Below, one piece after another: positions 1-5,877 of a stretch of 5,877 bases of DNA. A program made the translations under genes and the position numbers. The DNA is from an uncultured Aliiroseovarius sp. (lineage in GTDB: Bacteria; Pseudomonadota; Alphaproteobacteria; Rhodobacterales; Rhodobacteraceae): assembly GCA_938023895.1 (NCBI GenBank), contig CALJDH010000278.1, positions 1 through 5,877 on the forward strand, given 5' to 3'. A model generated the notes under the pieces. The model was not told the origin of the DNA, did no database searches, and saw nothing but the letters and a program-made list of their open reading frames with translations. Position 1 is the stretch's first letter, and every line of letters starts with the position of its first letter.

Positions 1-73
1 AGCGGTAGGGCCACAGGTGTAGCTCGGCTTTGGGGGCGTCTGGGCCGTCGGGTTGAACCCATTCATAGGGCAT
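1..73 (-). CDS. Probable DUF2244 family membrane protein, N-terminal fragment
   Basis: This is the start of a minus-strand gene that runs off the left edge, with 24 codons visible. The peptide begins MPYEW, continues through a Pro/Asp/Ala-rich stretch and ends in ELHLWPYR. From memory, an MPYEW start and a 'LxLWPxRSL' segment just before the first membrane helix are typical of alphaproteobacterial DUF2244 proteins, small integral membrane proteins of unknown function often found near cytochrome oxidase genes. The ATG at 73-71 is preceded by GAGG (plus-strand 81-84) at a spacing of seven bases, which supports the start. The membrane segments lie outside the window, so the family call rests on the N-terminus and on the nearby ctaD. 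It is not in one transcript with ctaD, because the gene at 213-563 on the other strand separates them. Confidence 0.6.
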   Translation of the reverse strand, partial: MPYEWVQPDGPDAPKAELHLWPYR

Positions 74-201
74 CGGGGAACCTCATTCTGAACTGGTAAA
101 TTTTCGCAAATCACGGGCGGTCTTGGCAAGAGGGGCAGGGCGTGCTCGCTGCCATGTGATTGGTGTTTTTACCACGAAGGGCGCAGGCTTGTGGCAGAGA
201 C

Positions 202-207
202 AGGAGG
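202..207 (+). promoter_or_regulatory. Shine-Dalgarno site fixing the start of the small secreted protein
   Basis: A perfect AGGAGG lies five bases before the ATG at 213. The open frame extends upstream to a TTG at 123, but that start has no comparable site and would bury the signal peptide about 30 residues inside the protein. The ATG at 213 is therefore the start. Confidence 0.85.
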
Positions 208-212
208 GCGCG

Positions 213-563
213 ATGCGCACATATTTATTTGGGTTACTTCTGATGGCTGAGCCTGCATGGGCTCATGATGCGGTGATTGACGGGGCGACAACGCGGGAAA
301 CTGCGTCCGGCTGGAGTTTCAGCCTGACCCTGACCCATGCCGAGACGGGCTGGGATGACTATGCCGATGGCTGGCGGGTCGAGTCTGATGCAGGCGAGGT
401 GCTGGGCACCCGCGTGCTGGCGCATCCCCATGTGAACGAACAGCCCTTTACCCGCAGCTTGTCGGGTGTTGTCGTGCCGGATGGCGCGACCACTGTCTGG
501 ATCCGGGCGCGCACGAGTGTGGATGGATGGGGGCAGGAACGTTTCCGGTTGGATCTGCCCTAA
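213..563 (+). CDS. Small secreted protein of unknown function
   Basis: This gene encodes 116 residues. It opens with a short signal peptide (Met1-Arg2, hydrophobic YLFGLLL, then AEPAWA) with a likely signal peptidase I cut after Ala17, leaving a periplasmic protein of about 99 residues that begins His-Asp. The mature part has no Cys or Met. It has alternating hydrophobic stretches (WSFSLTLTH at 34-42, TTVWIRAR at 93-100), which suggest a small beta-sandwich. It also has several Trp and a HPHVNEQPFTRS segment at 71-82. The four mature histidines are 18, 42, 71 and 73. I do not recognise a named family; similar proteins probably exist in other Rhodobacteraceae, but that is from memory. It converges on ctaD and shares a two-way terminator with it. 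A mature N-terminal His raises the possibility of copper binding as in CopC, which is inference only. Confidence 0.8.
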   Translation: MRTYLFGLLLMAEPAWAHDAVIDGATTRETASGWSFSLTLTHAETGWDDYADGWRVESDAGEVLGTRVLAHPHVNEQPFTRSLSGVVVPDGATTVWIRARTSVDGWGQERFRLDLP

Positions 564-579
564 ACCTCATCCGCAACAA

Positions 580-606
580 AAAAGGCCCGGAAGATCCGGG
601 CCTTTT
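580..606. terminator. Bidirectional intrinsic terminator
   Basis: A 12-base-pair stem (580-591 with 595-606) closes a three-base loop (AGA). Its core is GGCCCGGA/TCCGGGCC, flanked by an A-tract on the left and TTTT on the right, so each strand reads as a GC-rich hairpin ending in U. It sits 16 bases after the stop of the small secreted gene and 17 bases after the stop of ctaD on the other strand, and so can end both converging transcripts. Confidence 0.93.
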
Positions 607-623
607 CCATATTCAGTCTCACC

Positions 624-2297
624 TTAGTGCGAGTGGCCTTTATCCCACTCTTCCTGCTTCGGCAGGATTTCAAAGGTGTGCTCTGGCGGCGGGCTGGGCA
701 GGGTCCATTCCAGCGTATCCGCGTATTCGTTCCAGTAGTTGTTCTCGGTCACGCGCTTACCGCGTGTCAGCGTGTAGAACACGATGCCGATGAAGAACAC
801 GAACGAAGCAAACGAGATGAACGCACCGTACGAGCTGAGCTTGTTCCAGTAAGCAAAGGCTTCCGGGTAGTCGATGTAACGACGGGGCATGCCTTGGCGG
901 CCCAAGAAGTGCTGCGGGAAGAAGGTCAGGTTCACGCCGACGAAGAAGGTCCAGAAGTGGATCTTACCTGCAAGCTCAGGGTATTGACGACCGGACATTT
1001 TGCCGATCCAGTAGTAGATGCCTGCAAAGATACACATCACTGCACCAATCGACATAACGTAGTGGAAGTGCGCAACCACATAGTAGGTGTCGTGATACAG
1101 ACGGTCGACGCCAGCCTGCGACAGAACCACGCCGGTTACACCGCCGACGGTGAACAGGAACAGGAAGCCGAAGGCGAACAGCATCGGCGTAGTGAACTCG
1201 ATCGAGCCACCCCAGAGCGTTGCAATCCATGAGAAGATCTTAACGCCTGTTGGTACCGCGATGACCATGGTTGCCAGCATGAAGTAGCTTTGCTGCTGCA
1301 GCGACATACCAACGGTATACATGTGGTGTGCCCATACAACGAAGCCGATCGCGCCGATAGCAATAATCGCCCAGACCATCGGCAGATAGCCGAAGATCGG
1401 TTTGCGGGCGAAGGTGCCAATAACGTGGCTGATCAGACCGAAGCCCGGCAGGATCACGATGTACACTTCCGGGTGTCCGAAGAACCACAGGATGTGCTGA
1501 TACAGAACCGGGTCACCACCGCCAGCTGGGTCAAAGAATGTCCCGCCGTAGTTACGGTCGATCAGCAGCATGGTGATGGCGCCAGCCAGAACCGGCAGCG
1601 ACAGAAGGATCAGCCAAGCGGTAACGAAGATCGACCAAGCAAACAGCGGCACCTTGAACAGGGTCATGCCGGGGGCACGCATGTTCAGGAACGTGGTGAT
1701 GATGTTGATTGCACCAAGGATCGACGACGCACCGGAAACGTGTACCGCGAAGATCGCCAGATCCATCGAGTATCCGCCCTCGGTCGTGGACAGTGGCGGG
1801 TACAGAACCCAACCTACGCCAGATCCAAGCTGGTCGTTACCACCCGGAGCAAGCAGCGAGGCAACGCCAAGTGCAACACCTGTGGCATAAAGCCAGAACG
1901 ACAGGTTGTTCATGCGTGGGAAGGCCATGTCCGGTGCACCGATGTGCAGCGGCATGAAGTAGTTGCCGAACCCGCCGAACAGCGCCGGAATGACGACGAA
2001 GAACATCATCAGGACGCCGTGATACGTGATCATCACGTTCCACAGGTGACCGTTTGGCGTACATTCAGCAGCAGAGTCTGCAATGAAACGAGCACCCTCA
2101 AGGCACATGTATTGAACACCGGGTTCCATAAGCTCCATGCGCATGAAAACGGTGAATGCGACCGAGATGAAACCCGTCAGACCGGCCAGGAACAGGTACA
2201 GGATACCGATGTCCTTGTGGTTGGTCGACATGAACCACCGGGTAAAGAAACCACGATCGTCGTGGTGGTCGTGGTCGTGGATGGCTGCGTCCGCCAT
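624..2297 (-). CDS. ctaD: aa3-type cytochrome c oxidase subunit I
   Basis: Catalytic subunit of the proton-pumping aa3 oxidase of the cytoplasmic membrane, which reduces O2 with electrons from cytochrome c. The 557 residues cover the full family length with 12 expected membrane helices. Visible key residues: heme a ligands His93 and His412, heme a3 ligand His410, CuB ligands His275, His324 and His325, the cross-linked Tyr279 in GHPEVY, Glu277, D-channel Asp123 with Asn130/Asn131, and K-channel Lys353. These are the Paracoccus positions minus one. The N-terminus has a His/Asp-rich stretch (HDHDHHDD) before helix I. The ATG at 2297 is preceded by GGGAGGG five to six bases upstream. Subunits II and III and assembly factors are not in the window; in this order they are commonly encoded elsewhere. 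The cytochrome c gene upstream is a plausible electron donor but has its own terminator, so ctaD probably has its own promoter in 2298-2412. Confidence 0.98.
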   Translation of the reverse strand: MADAAIHDHDHHDDRGFFTRWFMSTNHKDIGILYLFLAGLTGFISVAFTVFMRMELMEPGVQYMCLEGARFIADSAAECTPNGHLWNVMITYHGVLMMFFVVIPALFGGFGNYFMPLHIGAPDMAFPRMNNLSFWLYATGVALGVASLLAPGGNDQLGSGVGWVLYPPLSTTEGGYSMDLAIFAVHVSGASSILGAINIITTFLNMRAPGMTLFKVPLFAWSIFVTAWLILLSLPVLAGAITMLLIDRNYGGTFFDPAGGGDPVLYQHILWFFGHPEVYIVILPGFGLISHVIGTFARKPIFGYLPMVWAIIAIGAIGFVVWAHHMYTVGMSLQQQSYFMLATMVIAVPTGVKIFSWIATLWGGSIEFTTPMLFAFGFLFLFTVGGVTGVVLSQAGVDRLYHDTYYVVAHFHYVMSIGAVMCIFAGIYYWIGKMSGRQYPELAGKIHFWTFFVGVNLTFFPQHFLGRQGMPRRYIDYPEAFAYWNKLSSYGAFISFASFVFFIGIVFYTLTRGKRVTENNYWNEYADTLEWTLPSPPPEHTFEILPKQEEWDKGHSH

Positions 2298-2412
2298 GTA
2301 TCCCTCCCTTTGGGGTTAACGAGGACAGGGCAGAGAGTCACCCTGCCCGGCTTTTTAACGTGTTTAATATGCAGGAAGGGTCAGGGGCAACGCTGCAATG
2401 CAACGAAATGCC
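2298..2412 (-). promoter_or_regulatory. ctaD promoter and leader region
   Basis: This 115-base stretch follows the terminator of the upstream gene and must hold the ctaD promoter if that terminator is efficient. The best candidate I can see on the minus strand is TTGCCC (2390-2385) and TATTAA (2369-2364), but the 15-base spacing is short, so this is weak. The predicted leader then contains a six-base-pair inverted repeat, GGGCAG/CTGCCC (2328-2333 and 2343-2348, nine-base loop), with no U-run after it. The Shine-Dalgarno sequence is at about 2302-2308. Confidence 0.4.
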
Positions 2413-2455
2413 AAAAAAAATGCGTCCCGTGGACATTAATTCCATGCGGGACGCA
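2413..2455 (-). terminator. Intrinsic terminator of the cytochrome c gene
   Basis: Read on the minus strand, TGCGTCCCG (2455-2447) pairs perfectly with CGGGACGCA (2429-2421) and is followed at once by eight T residues (2420-2413). The loop of 17 bases contains a further small TGGA/TCCA pairing. It starts 37 bases after the cytochrome c stop codon and ends about 115 bases before the ctaD start, so it separates the two genes transcriptionally. Confidence 0.92.
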
Positions 2456-2492
2456 CCGTTAGCGCAATAACGCGACCTGTTGGTCGGGTTTC

Positions 2493-2966
2493 TTAGTTAG
2501 TGGTCGTCGATTCGGCCTCGGCAGCTTCGCCTTCAGCGGCTTCTTCTGCCGGCATCTCAGCCGAGAAGGTGGCCAGATAGGCGATGATGTTTTCCGGCTT
2601 GCCCCATTTGAAGGTCATCTTCGACTTTGCTTTGCTGTCGCCAGTTGCCTCTTTCAGGTAACCTTTGGGGTCTTTGATGTATGCGGCCAGCGAGTCAGCG
2701 TCCCACACCAGGCCAGCAGCGCCGGCATCTACGATCGAGTTGCCGTATTTGAAGCCTTCAACGGTGCCTGCTTGACGGCCAACAACGCCATACAGGTTCG
2801 GGCCGGTTTTGCCGCCTTTGAAGATCACTTCGCCAGCGTCATCAATAATGGCGTGGCACGACTTGCACTTCTTGAAGTCTTTTTCGCCCTTAGCGGCATC
2901 GCCTTCGGCAAACGCAGTGCCGGACAGAGCGATGATCATGGCTGCGGATGAGAGAATCGTTTTCAT
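2493..2966 (-). CDS. cycA: Periplasmic class I cytochrome c (c550/c2 type)
   Basis: Soluble electron carrier that shuttles electrons from the bc1 complex to oxidases and other periplasmic reductases. The 157-residue product starts with a Sec signal peptide (MKTILSS, hydrophobic core, then GTAFA) cut after Ala20. The heme attachment site is CKSCH at 34-38, with His38 as axial ligand, and the second ligand is Met117 in SKMTF. The KTGPNLYGVVGR segment (53-64) and the FKYG segment near 72-75 are typical of the mitochondrial-like c2/c550 group, and I recall the Paracoccus c550 protein as closely similar throughout. The tail after about residue 136 is a low-complexity Glu/Ala run, also present in c550, ending STTTN. 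An AGAGGA Shine-Dalgarno lies five bases before the ATG. It lies between lipB and ctaD on the same strand and ends in a strong terminator. The symbol follows Paracoccus use; naming varies between genera. Confidence 0.9.
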   Translation of the reverse strand: MKTILSSAAMIIALSGTAFAEGDAAKGEKDFKKCKSCHAIIDDAGEVIFKGGKTGPNLYGVVGRQAGTVEGFKYGNSIVDAGAAGLVWDADSLAAYIKDPKGYLKEATGDSKAKSKMTFKWGKPENIIAYLATFSAEMPAEEAAEGEAAEAESTTTN

Positions 2967-2998
2967 AGTAGTCCTCTTGCTTGATCACATGCGCCATA

Positions 2999-3053
2999 TG
3001 ACGCGAATTCCGGGGGAACCTGCGTCAATTTGGTACTAAAGGGAAGTGGTACC
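2999..3053. repeat. Two inverted repeats upstream of cycA
   Basis: Between the lipB stop and the cycA start are two imperfectly explained symmetries. TGACGC (2999-3004) is mirrored by GCGTCA (3022-3027) across 17 bases. GGTAC (3032-3036) is mirrored by GTACC (3049-3053) across 12 bases; the same hexamer TGGTAC also occurs as a direct repeat at 3031 and 3047. They lie 33 to 87 bases before the cycA start codon, where a promoter or operator is expected. TTGACG on the minus strand (3028-3023) resembles a -35 element, but no good -10 sits at the right distance. Arms this short can arise by chance, and neither hairpin has a U-run that would make it a lipB terminator. Confidence 0.35.
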
Positions 3054-3080
3054 TATGTCGCAGGCGCGAAAAGACGCAAA

Positions 3081-3773
3081 TTAGCGCTGATCGGCGCCAA
3101 ACACGTCATCAAATATACGGCGCAGGGCCACATCCAGATCATCCATCGTTACCGGAAGTCCCAGATCCACAAGGCTGGTGACGCCGTGTTCCGAGATCCC
3201 ACAGGGCACGATGCCCGAGAAATGTTCGAGATCCGGTTCCACATTGATCGAGATGCCGTGGAAGCTGATCCACTTGCGCAGGCGCACGCCGATGGCGGCG
3301 ATCTTGTCTTCGGGGGGCTGCCCCAACGCAGTCAGCGGCTTGTCATCGCGAACGACCCAAACGCCCACGCGGCCCTCGCGCCGTTCGCCGGTCACGTTGA
3401 ACTCGGCAAGGGTTTTGATGACCCACTCTTCCAGTGCGGCCACAAAGGCCCGCACATCGCGCCCGCGCTTGCCGACATCAAGCATGACATAGGCCACACG
3501 CTGTCCTGGGCCGTGATAGGTATATTGCCCGCCGCGTTTGCTCTCAAAGACGGGGAAGCGGTCCGGCGCGACCAGATCTTTCGGATTGGCCGAGGTGCCC
3601 GCCGTGTAAAGCGGCGGGTGCTCCAGCAGCCAGATCAGCTCGCCTGCTTCGCCGCGCGCCATGGCGTCTGCATGGGCTTCCATACGGGCGACGGCGGTCT
3701 CGTAATCCACCAGATCGGTGGCGACTTCCCACGTGACGGGGGGCATATCCAAAGCGTTGTACATGACCGTCAT
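3081..3773 (-). CDS. lipB: Octanoyltransferase (lipoyl biosynthesis)
   Basis: Cytoplasmic enzyme that moves octanoate from acyl carrier protein to the lipoyl domains of 2-oxoacid dehydrogenases and the glycine cleavage H protein, the first step of endogenous lipoylation before LipA. With the start chosen here it has 230 residues. Family motifs are in order: [10 protein letters not shown] (50-59), RGGQ (80-83) with HGPGQ (87-91), DKIAAIG (156-162) with the catalytic Lys157, FHG (171-173) and GIVPCGI with catalytic Cys191. A short insertion ([14 protein letters not shown]) before the lysine motif is, from memory, usual in this order. The frame could start at a GTG at 3806, but the ATG at 3773 has an AGGTG sequence about six bases upstream and gives a length nearer the family norm. 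ATGs at 3764 and 3746 have no ribosome site. The 114-base gap to cycA and the unrelated function argue against a functional operon. Confidence 0.95.
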   Translation of the reverse strand: MTVMYNALDMPPVTWEVATDLVDYETAVARMEAHADAMARGEAGELIWLLEHPPLYTAGTSANPKDLVAPDRFPVFESKRGGQYTYHGPGQRVAYVMLDVGKRGRDVRAFVAALEEWVIKTLAEFNVTGERREGRVGVWVVRDDKPLTALGQPPEDKIAAIGVRLRKWISFHGISINVEPDLEHFSGIVPCGISEHGVTSLVDLGLPVTMDDLDVALRRIFDDVFGADQR

Positions 3774-3838
3774 TTGGCACCTGAAAGGCCGCTTGTCAAA
3801 AAGCACGCGGAAATTCTTTTCACGCGTCGGTTTTGGTC

Positions 3839-3867
3839 TTCACAATAACCCACCCCTTCGCTATGAA
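3839..3867 (+). promoter_or_regulatory. Promoter of tRNA-Leu
   Basis: TTCACA (3839-3844, one mismatch to the housekeeping -35) is followed after exactly 17 bases by TATGAA (3862-3867). Transcription would begin near 3874, leaving about 15 bases of 5' leader before the tRNA at 3889 for RNase P to remove. Confidence 0.65.
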
Positions 3868-3888
3868 GCGCGTCACCTAGCCTGACAT

Positions 3889-3975
3889 GCGGTCGTGGCG
3901 GAATTGGTAGACGCGCAGCGTTGAGGTCGCTGTGAGGTAACACTCGTGCGGGTTCGAGTCCCGCCGACCGCACCA
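3889..3975 (+). tRNA. tRNA-Leu (anticodon GAG)
   Basis: The 87-base gene folds as a class II tRNA. The acceptor stem is GCGGTCG (3889-3895) with CGACCGC (3965-3971), then discriminator A and an encoded CCA (3973-3975). The D-loop contains AATTGGTAGAC. The anticodon arm is CAGCG/CGCTG with loop TTGAGGT, giving anticodon GAG at 3923-3925, which reads leucine CTC and CTT codons. A long variable arm (GAG/CTC stem) precedes the T arm, GCGGG-TTCGAGT-CCCGC. The long variable arm and the A discriminator fit leucine. Confidence 0.97.
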
Positions 3976-4100
3976 CTTTCCTGAAAATTTCAAAGTGACA
4001 GATGCCTGATCGGCGTAACGATCTGTGGTGTGGATTCGCCTTGTGCTTTTAGGCTTTGAAAACGGCGAAGTTCCACGTTTCACCCAAGCATGCAGAATTG
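3976..4100. other. Spacer after tRNA-Leu with weak hairpins
   Basis: No gene is visible here. CACTTT (3974-3979, overlapping the tRNA CCA) can pair with AAAGTG (3992-3997), with an inner GAA/TTC pairing. TTCGCC (4035-4040) can pair with GGCGAA (4064-4069) across 23 bases. Neither is followed by a U-run, so I cannot assign a tRNA terminator with confidence. Confidence 0.4.
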
Positions 4101-4114
4101 TTGACCTCGATCAA
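4101..4114. promoter_or_regulatory. FNR/DNR-type regulator binding site
   Basis: TTGACCTCGATCAA fits the FNR-family pattern TTGAT-N4-ATCAA with one mismatch (C for T at position 5); TTGAC half-sites are common in alphaproteobacterial FnrL and Dnr/Nnr boxes. The centre, 4107.5, is exactly 41.5 bases before the A of the ABC ATPase start codon at 4149. In class II FNR-activated promoters the box is centred 41.5 bases before the transcription start. The site thus predicts activation of the transporter by low oxygen (FnrL) or nitric oxide (Dnr/NnrR); the sequence cannot tell which regulator binds. Confidence 0.7.
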
Positions 4115-4137
4115 TATTCTACGGCGGCGGCACATGC

Positions 4138-4143
4138 TATCGT
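4138..4143 (+). promoter_or_regulatory. Candidate -10 element for a leaderless ABC transporter transcript
   Basis: TATCGT matches four of six positions of TATAAT, including the key first TA and last T. It lies 23 bases after the FNR-type box, close to the 22 expected for a class II promoter, and places transcription start at 4149 or 4150, on the start codon itself. A rival -10, TATTCT at 4115-4120, has no matching -35 and would give a short leader with no ribosome site. Confidence 0.5.
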
Positions 4144-4148
4144 AGGCC

Positions 4149-4877
4149 ATGGCACGCGCGCTCGAAATACAAGACAATCACGCCTTTAAGGTTCAGGACC
4201 TGACAAAGACCTATGGCGAAGGCCACTCGGCAGTGCATGCGCTGCGGGGGGCCGATCTTGAGATTGGAGACGGCGAAATTGTTGTGCTGCTTGGGGCGTC
4301 CGGAAGTGGAAAGTCCACGCTTCTGAATATCTTGGGTGGGCTGGATCGCGCGTCCTCGGGCTCGGTCCGTTTCCGAGATCAGGTTCTTACGGATATGGAT
4401 GACCGCGCGCTGACCAATTACCGACGGCGTCATGTCGGGTTTGTCTTTCAGTTCTACAACTTGATGCCCAGCTTGACCGCCCGCGAGAATGTCGAGCTGG
4501 TGACCGAGATCGCCGAAAACCCCATCACCGCCGAACGCGCGTTGGAGCTTGTCGGGCTAACCAAGCGCATCGATCACTTTCCGGCGCAATTGTCGGGGGG
4601 GGAACAGCAGCGGGTCGCCATCGCTCGCGCAGTGGCAAAGCAGCCGGATGTTCTGTTCTGTGACGAACCCACGGGCGCGCTGGACAGCACCACGGGCCGT
4701 GCGGTTTTGCGGGTCATCCAAGACGTGAACGAGGCGCTGGGCACGACCGTGCTGCTGATCACCCATGCCGCCGCGACGGCGGCGATGGCCGACCGGGTGA
4801 TTCACTTCGCAGACGGCCAGATCAAAAAGGTCGAGTTGAACAAGAACCGTGTCTCTGCCGAGGAGATCCACTGGTGA
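4149..4877 (+). CDS. ABC transporter ATP-binding protein (LolD/MacB type)
   Basis: Cytoplasmic ATPase subunit that drives the FtsX-like permease encoded next. All ABC signatures are intact in the 242 residues: Walker [10 protein letters not shown] (49-57, Lys55), Q-loop Gln101, signature LSGGEQQR (148-155), Walker B VLFCDEP (168-174, Asp172 and catalytic Glu173), D-loop ALDS (177-180) and H-loop His206. The [14 protein letters not shown] segment and overall length fit the LolD/MacB/DevA group, which serves lipoprotein release or export rather than nutrient uptake; the substrate cannot be deduced. The start is constrained: an in-frame TAG at 4143 lies just upstream, and later in-frame start codons would cut into the nucleotide-binding domain. 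AGG at 4144-4146 is only two bases from the ATG, too close for a normal ribosome site, which fits leaderless translation. The stop overlaps the next start as GTGA. Confidence 0.95.
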   Translation: MARALEIQDNHAFKVQDLTKTYGEGHSAVHALRGADLEIGDGEIVVLLGASGSGKSTLLNILGGLDRASSGSVRFRDQVLTDMDDRALTNYRRRHVGFVFQFYNLMPSLTARENVELVTEIAENPITAERALELVGLTKRIDHFPAQLSGGEQQRVAIARAVAKQPDVLFCDEPTGALDSTTGRAVLRVIQDVNEALGTTVLLITHAAATAAMADRVIHFADGQIKKVELNKNRVSAEEIHW

Positions 4878-5877
4878 CTCCGCTTCACGCCAAGCTCATG
4901 CGCGATCTGTGGCGGATCAAGGCGCAAGCGGCTGCGATCATGGTGGTGATCGCGATTGGCGTTGGCTTGCAGATCATGATGACCGGCTTCGTATCCTCGC
5001 TGACCCTGACCCGCGACGCCTATTACGAACGTCATCAGCTCGCTGACATCTTCGCGCCGGTGGTGCGCGCGCCGAATTACGTGGAAAGCCGGCTGGCGGA
5101 TATTCCAGGCATTCGCACTGTCGAGACGCGGCTAAACAGCATGGCGTCTGCAAAAGTGGACACTCGCGAGTTCTCGATTTCCATGCAGGTGCTCTCCTTG
5201 CCACTGCATGGGCGGCGGCATCTGAACGAGGTCCGTCTGACGCAGGGGCGGATGCCCGACGCGCAGCGGCCAGATGAAATCCTATTGCTGGAAAGCTTCG
5301 CAACCGCCCACGGCATTGCGCCGGGGGCGCAGCTTGAGGTCACGCTGCACGGCGTCCGGCGCTGGTATAGCGTCGTGGGCACCGCGCAATCACCCGAGTT
5401 CATCTACTTCGCAGCGCCCGGAGAATTCATCCCCGACGACGCGCGGTTCGGCGTGATCTGGATGGGCAGACCCGCGCTGGCCGCGGCGCTGGACCTTGAA
5501 GGCGCCTTCAACGAGGCCTTGGTGTCGCTTCTGCGCGGGGCCAACAAAGACGCAGTTCTGGATCAGATTGACCAAGTGCTGGATCCGTTTGGGGCGCCGG
5601 GGGCCTATGGGCTTGAGGATTTTGCGTCAGACCGCTTCCTGAGCGAGGAAATTTCGGGGCTCGAGGTGACCTCCAGCACTGTGCCGCCCGTATTCATGAT
5701 GGTTGCCGCGTTCCTACTTTATATCGTCACCAGCCGCATGATCACCGCCGAACGGGAAGAGATTGGGCTGGTCCGGGCCTTCGGCTACTCGAAACGGGAA
5801 GTCGCCAGCCATTATCTGGAGCTCGCCCTGTTCATCGCCGTCACGGGCGCCGCGCTGGGCTGTCTGCTTGGCGTGCT
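4874..5877 (+). CDS. FtsX-like ABC transporter permease, 3' end beyond window
   Basis: Membrane subunit partnering the upstream ATPase; 334 codons are visible with no stop before the window edge. The start is GTG at 4874, overlapping the ATPase stop by four bases (GTGA), with GAGGAG at 4860-4865 eight bases upstream, so the two are translationally coupled. Visible architecture: cytoplasmic N-terminus ([12 protein letters not shown]), first membrane helix at about 19-41, a periplasmic MacB-like domain at about 45-268, second helix at about 271-287, then a cytoplasmic segment with [19 protein letters not shown] (292-310) typical of the FtsX domain, and a third helix beginning near 315. From memory, proteins with this N-terminus are about 780-800 residues with two FtsX domains and are often encoded with an HlyD-like adaptor; if so, less than half is shown. 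The substrate is unknown. Confidence 0.93.
   Translation, partial: MTPLHAKLMRDLWRIKAQAAAIMVVIAIGVGLQIMMTGFVSSLTLTRDAYYERHQLADIFAPVVRAPNYVESRLADIPGIRTVETRLNSMASAKVDTREFSISMQVLSLPLHGRRHLNEVRLTQGRMPDAQRPDEILLLESFATAHGIAPGAQLEVTLHGVRRWYSVVGTAQSPEFIYFAAPGEFIPDDARFGVIWMGRPALAAALDLEGAFNEALVSLLRGANKDAVLDQIDQVLDPFGAPGAYGLEDFASDRFLSEEISGLEVTSSTVPPVFMMVAAFLLYIVTSRMITAEREEIGLVRAFGYSKREVASHYLELALFIAVTGAALGCLLGV

Noticed and set aside
123..212. N-terminal extension of the small secreted protein from TTG at 123
   Set aside because: The ATG at 213 has a perfect AGGAGG and begins a proper signal peptide; the extension would disrupt both.
1290..2462. Plus-strand open frame of 390 residues opposite ctaD
   Set aside because: It is antisense to the highly conserved ctaD and its composition (rich in Arg, Gln, Asp, His) is that of a shadow frame; it also runs through the cycA terminator.
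3774..3806. GTG start at 3806 for lipB
   Set aside because: The ATG at 3773 has a better-placed ribosome site and gives a length nearer the family norm. The extra 11 residues match nothing I know in LipB.
3030..3848. Plus-strand open frame of 272 residues opposite lipB
   Set aside because: It covers the complement of lipB, whose catalytic motifs are all intact, and it has no recognisable domain of its own.
3770..3976. Minus-strand open frame of 68 residues containing SAGLEPAR
   Set aside because: This is another artefact of reading the tRNA complement, and it overlaps the lipB 5' end and the tRNA promoter.
3877..4083. Minus-strand open frame of 68 residues containing CGRRDSNPHE
   Set aside because: It is antisense to tRNA-Leu. 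The RRDSNPH motif is a well-known artefact of translating the complement of leucine and serine tRNA genes.
4115..4120. TATTCT as the -10 of the ABC transporter promoter
   Set aside because: No reasonable -35 lies 16-18 bases upstream, and the FNR-type box would sit directly against it. TATCGT at 4138-4143 fits the box spacing better.

Overview
The window looks like chromosomal DNA of an alphaproteobacterium of the Rhodobacterales (Rhodobacter/Paracoccus/Roseobacter group). The cytochrome oxidase subunit I matches the Paracoccus aa3-type protein, as I remember it, with every key residue displaced by exactly one position. The cytochrome c is of the Paracoccus c550 type. Genus cannot be decided from what is visible. 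I see no mobile element, CRISPR array or rRNA.

Left part (1-3773), mostly on the minus strand. Reading in the minus direction: lipB (octanoyltransferase, protein lipoylation), cycA (periplasmic class I cytochrome c), ctaD (aa3-type cytochrome c oxidase subunit I) and, at the window edge, the first 24 codons of a probable DUF2244 membrane protein. A small secreted protein of unknown function (213-563, plus strand) lies between ctaD and the DUF2244 gene. cycA and ctaD are natural partners, electron donor and terminal oxidase of aerobic respiration. A strong intrinsic terminator between them suggests they are largely separate transcripts. A second hairpin serves as a two-way terminator between ctaD and the converging small secreted gene.

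Middle (3774-4148): a tRNA-Leu(GAG) gene with encoded CCA and a near-consensus promoter, then a 173-base spacer. That spacer carries a 14-base FNR/DNR-type palindrome at 4101-4114.

Right part (4149-5877), plus strand: an ABC transporter ATPase of the LolD/MacB type, translationally coupled by a GTGA overlap to an FtsX-like permease that runs off the window. The FNR-type box is centred 41.5 bases before the ATPase start codon, the spacing of an activated class II promoter. This predicts an exporter induced by low oxygen or nitric oxide and made from a leaderless mRNA, next to the aerobic oxidase genes. That prediction, and a possible copper-type histidine site in the small secreted protein, are the two points most worth following. 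The rest is ordinary core-genome content.
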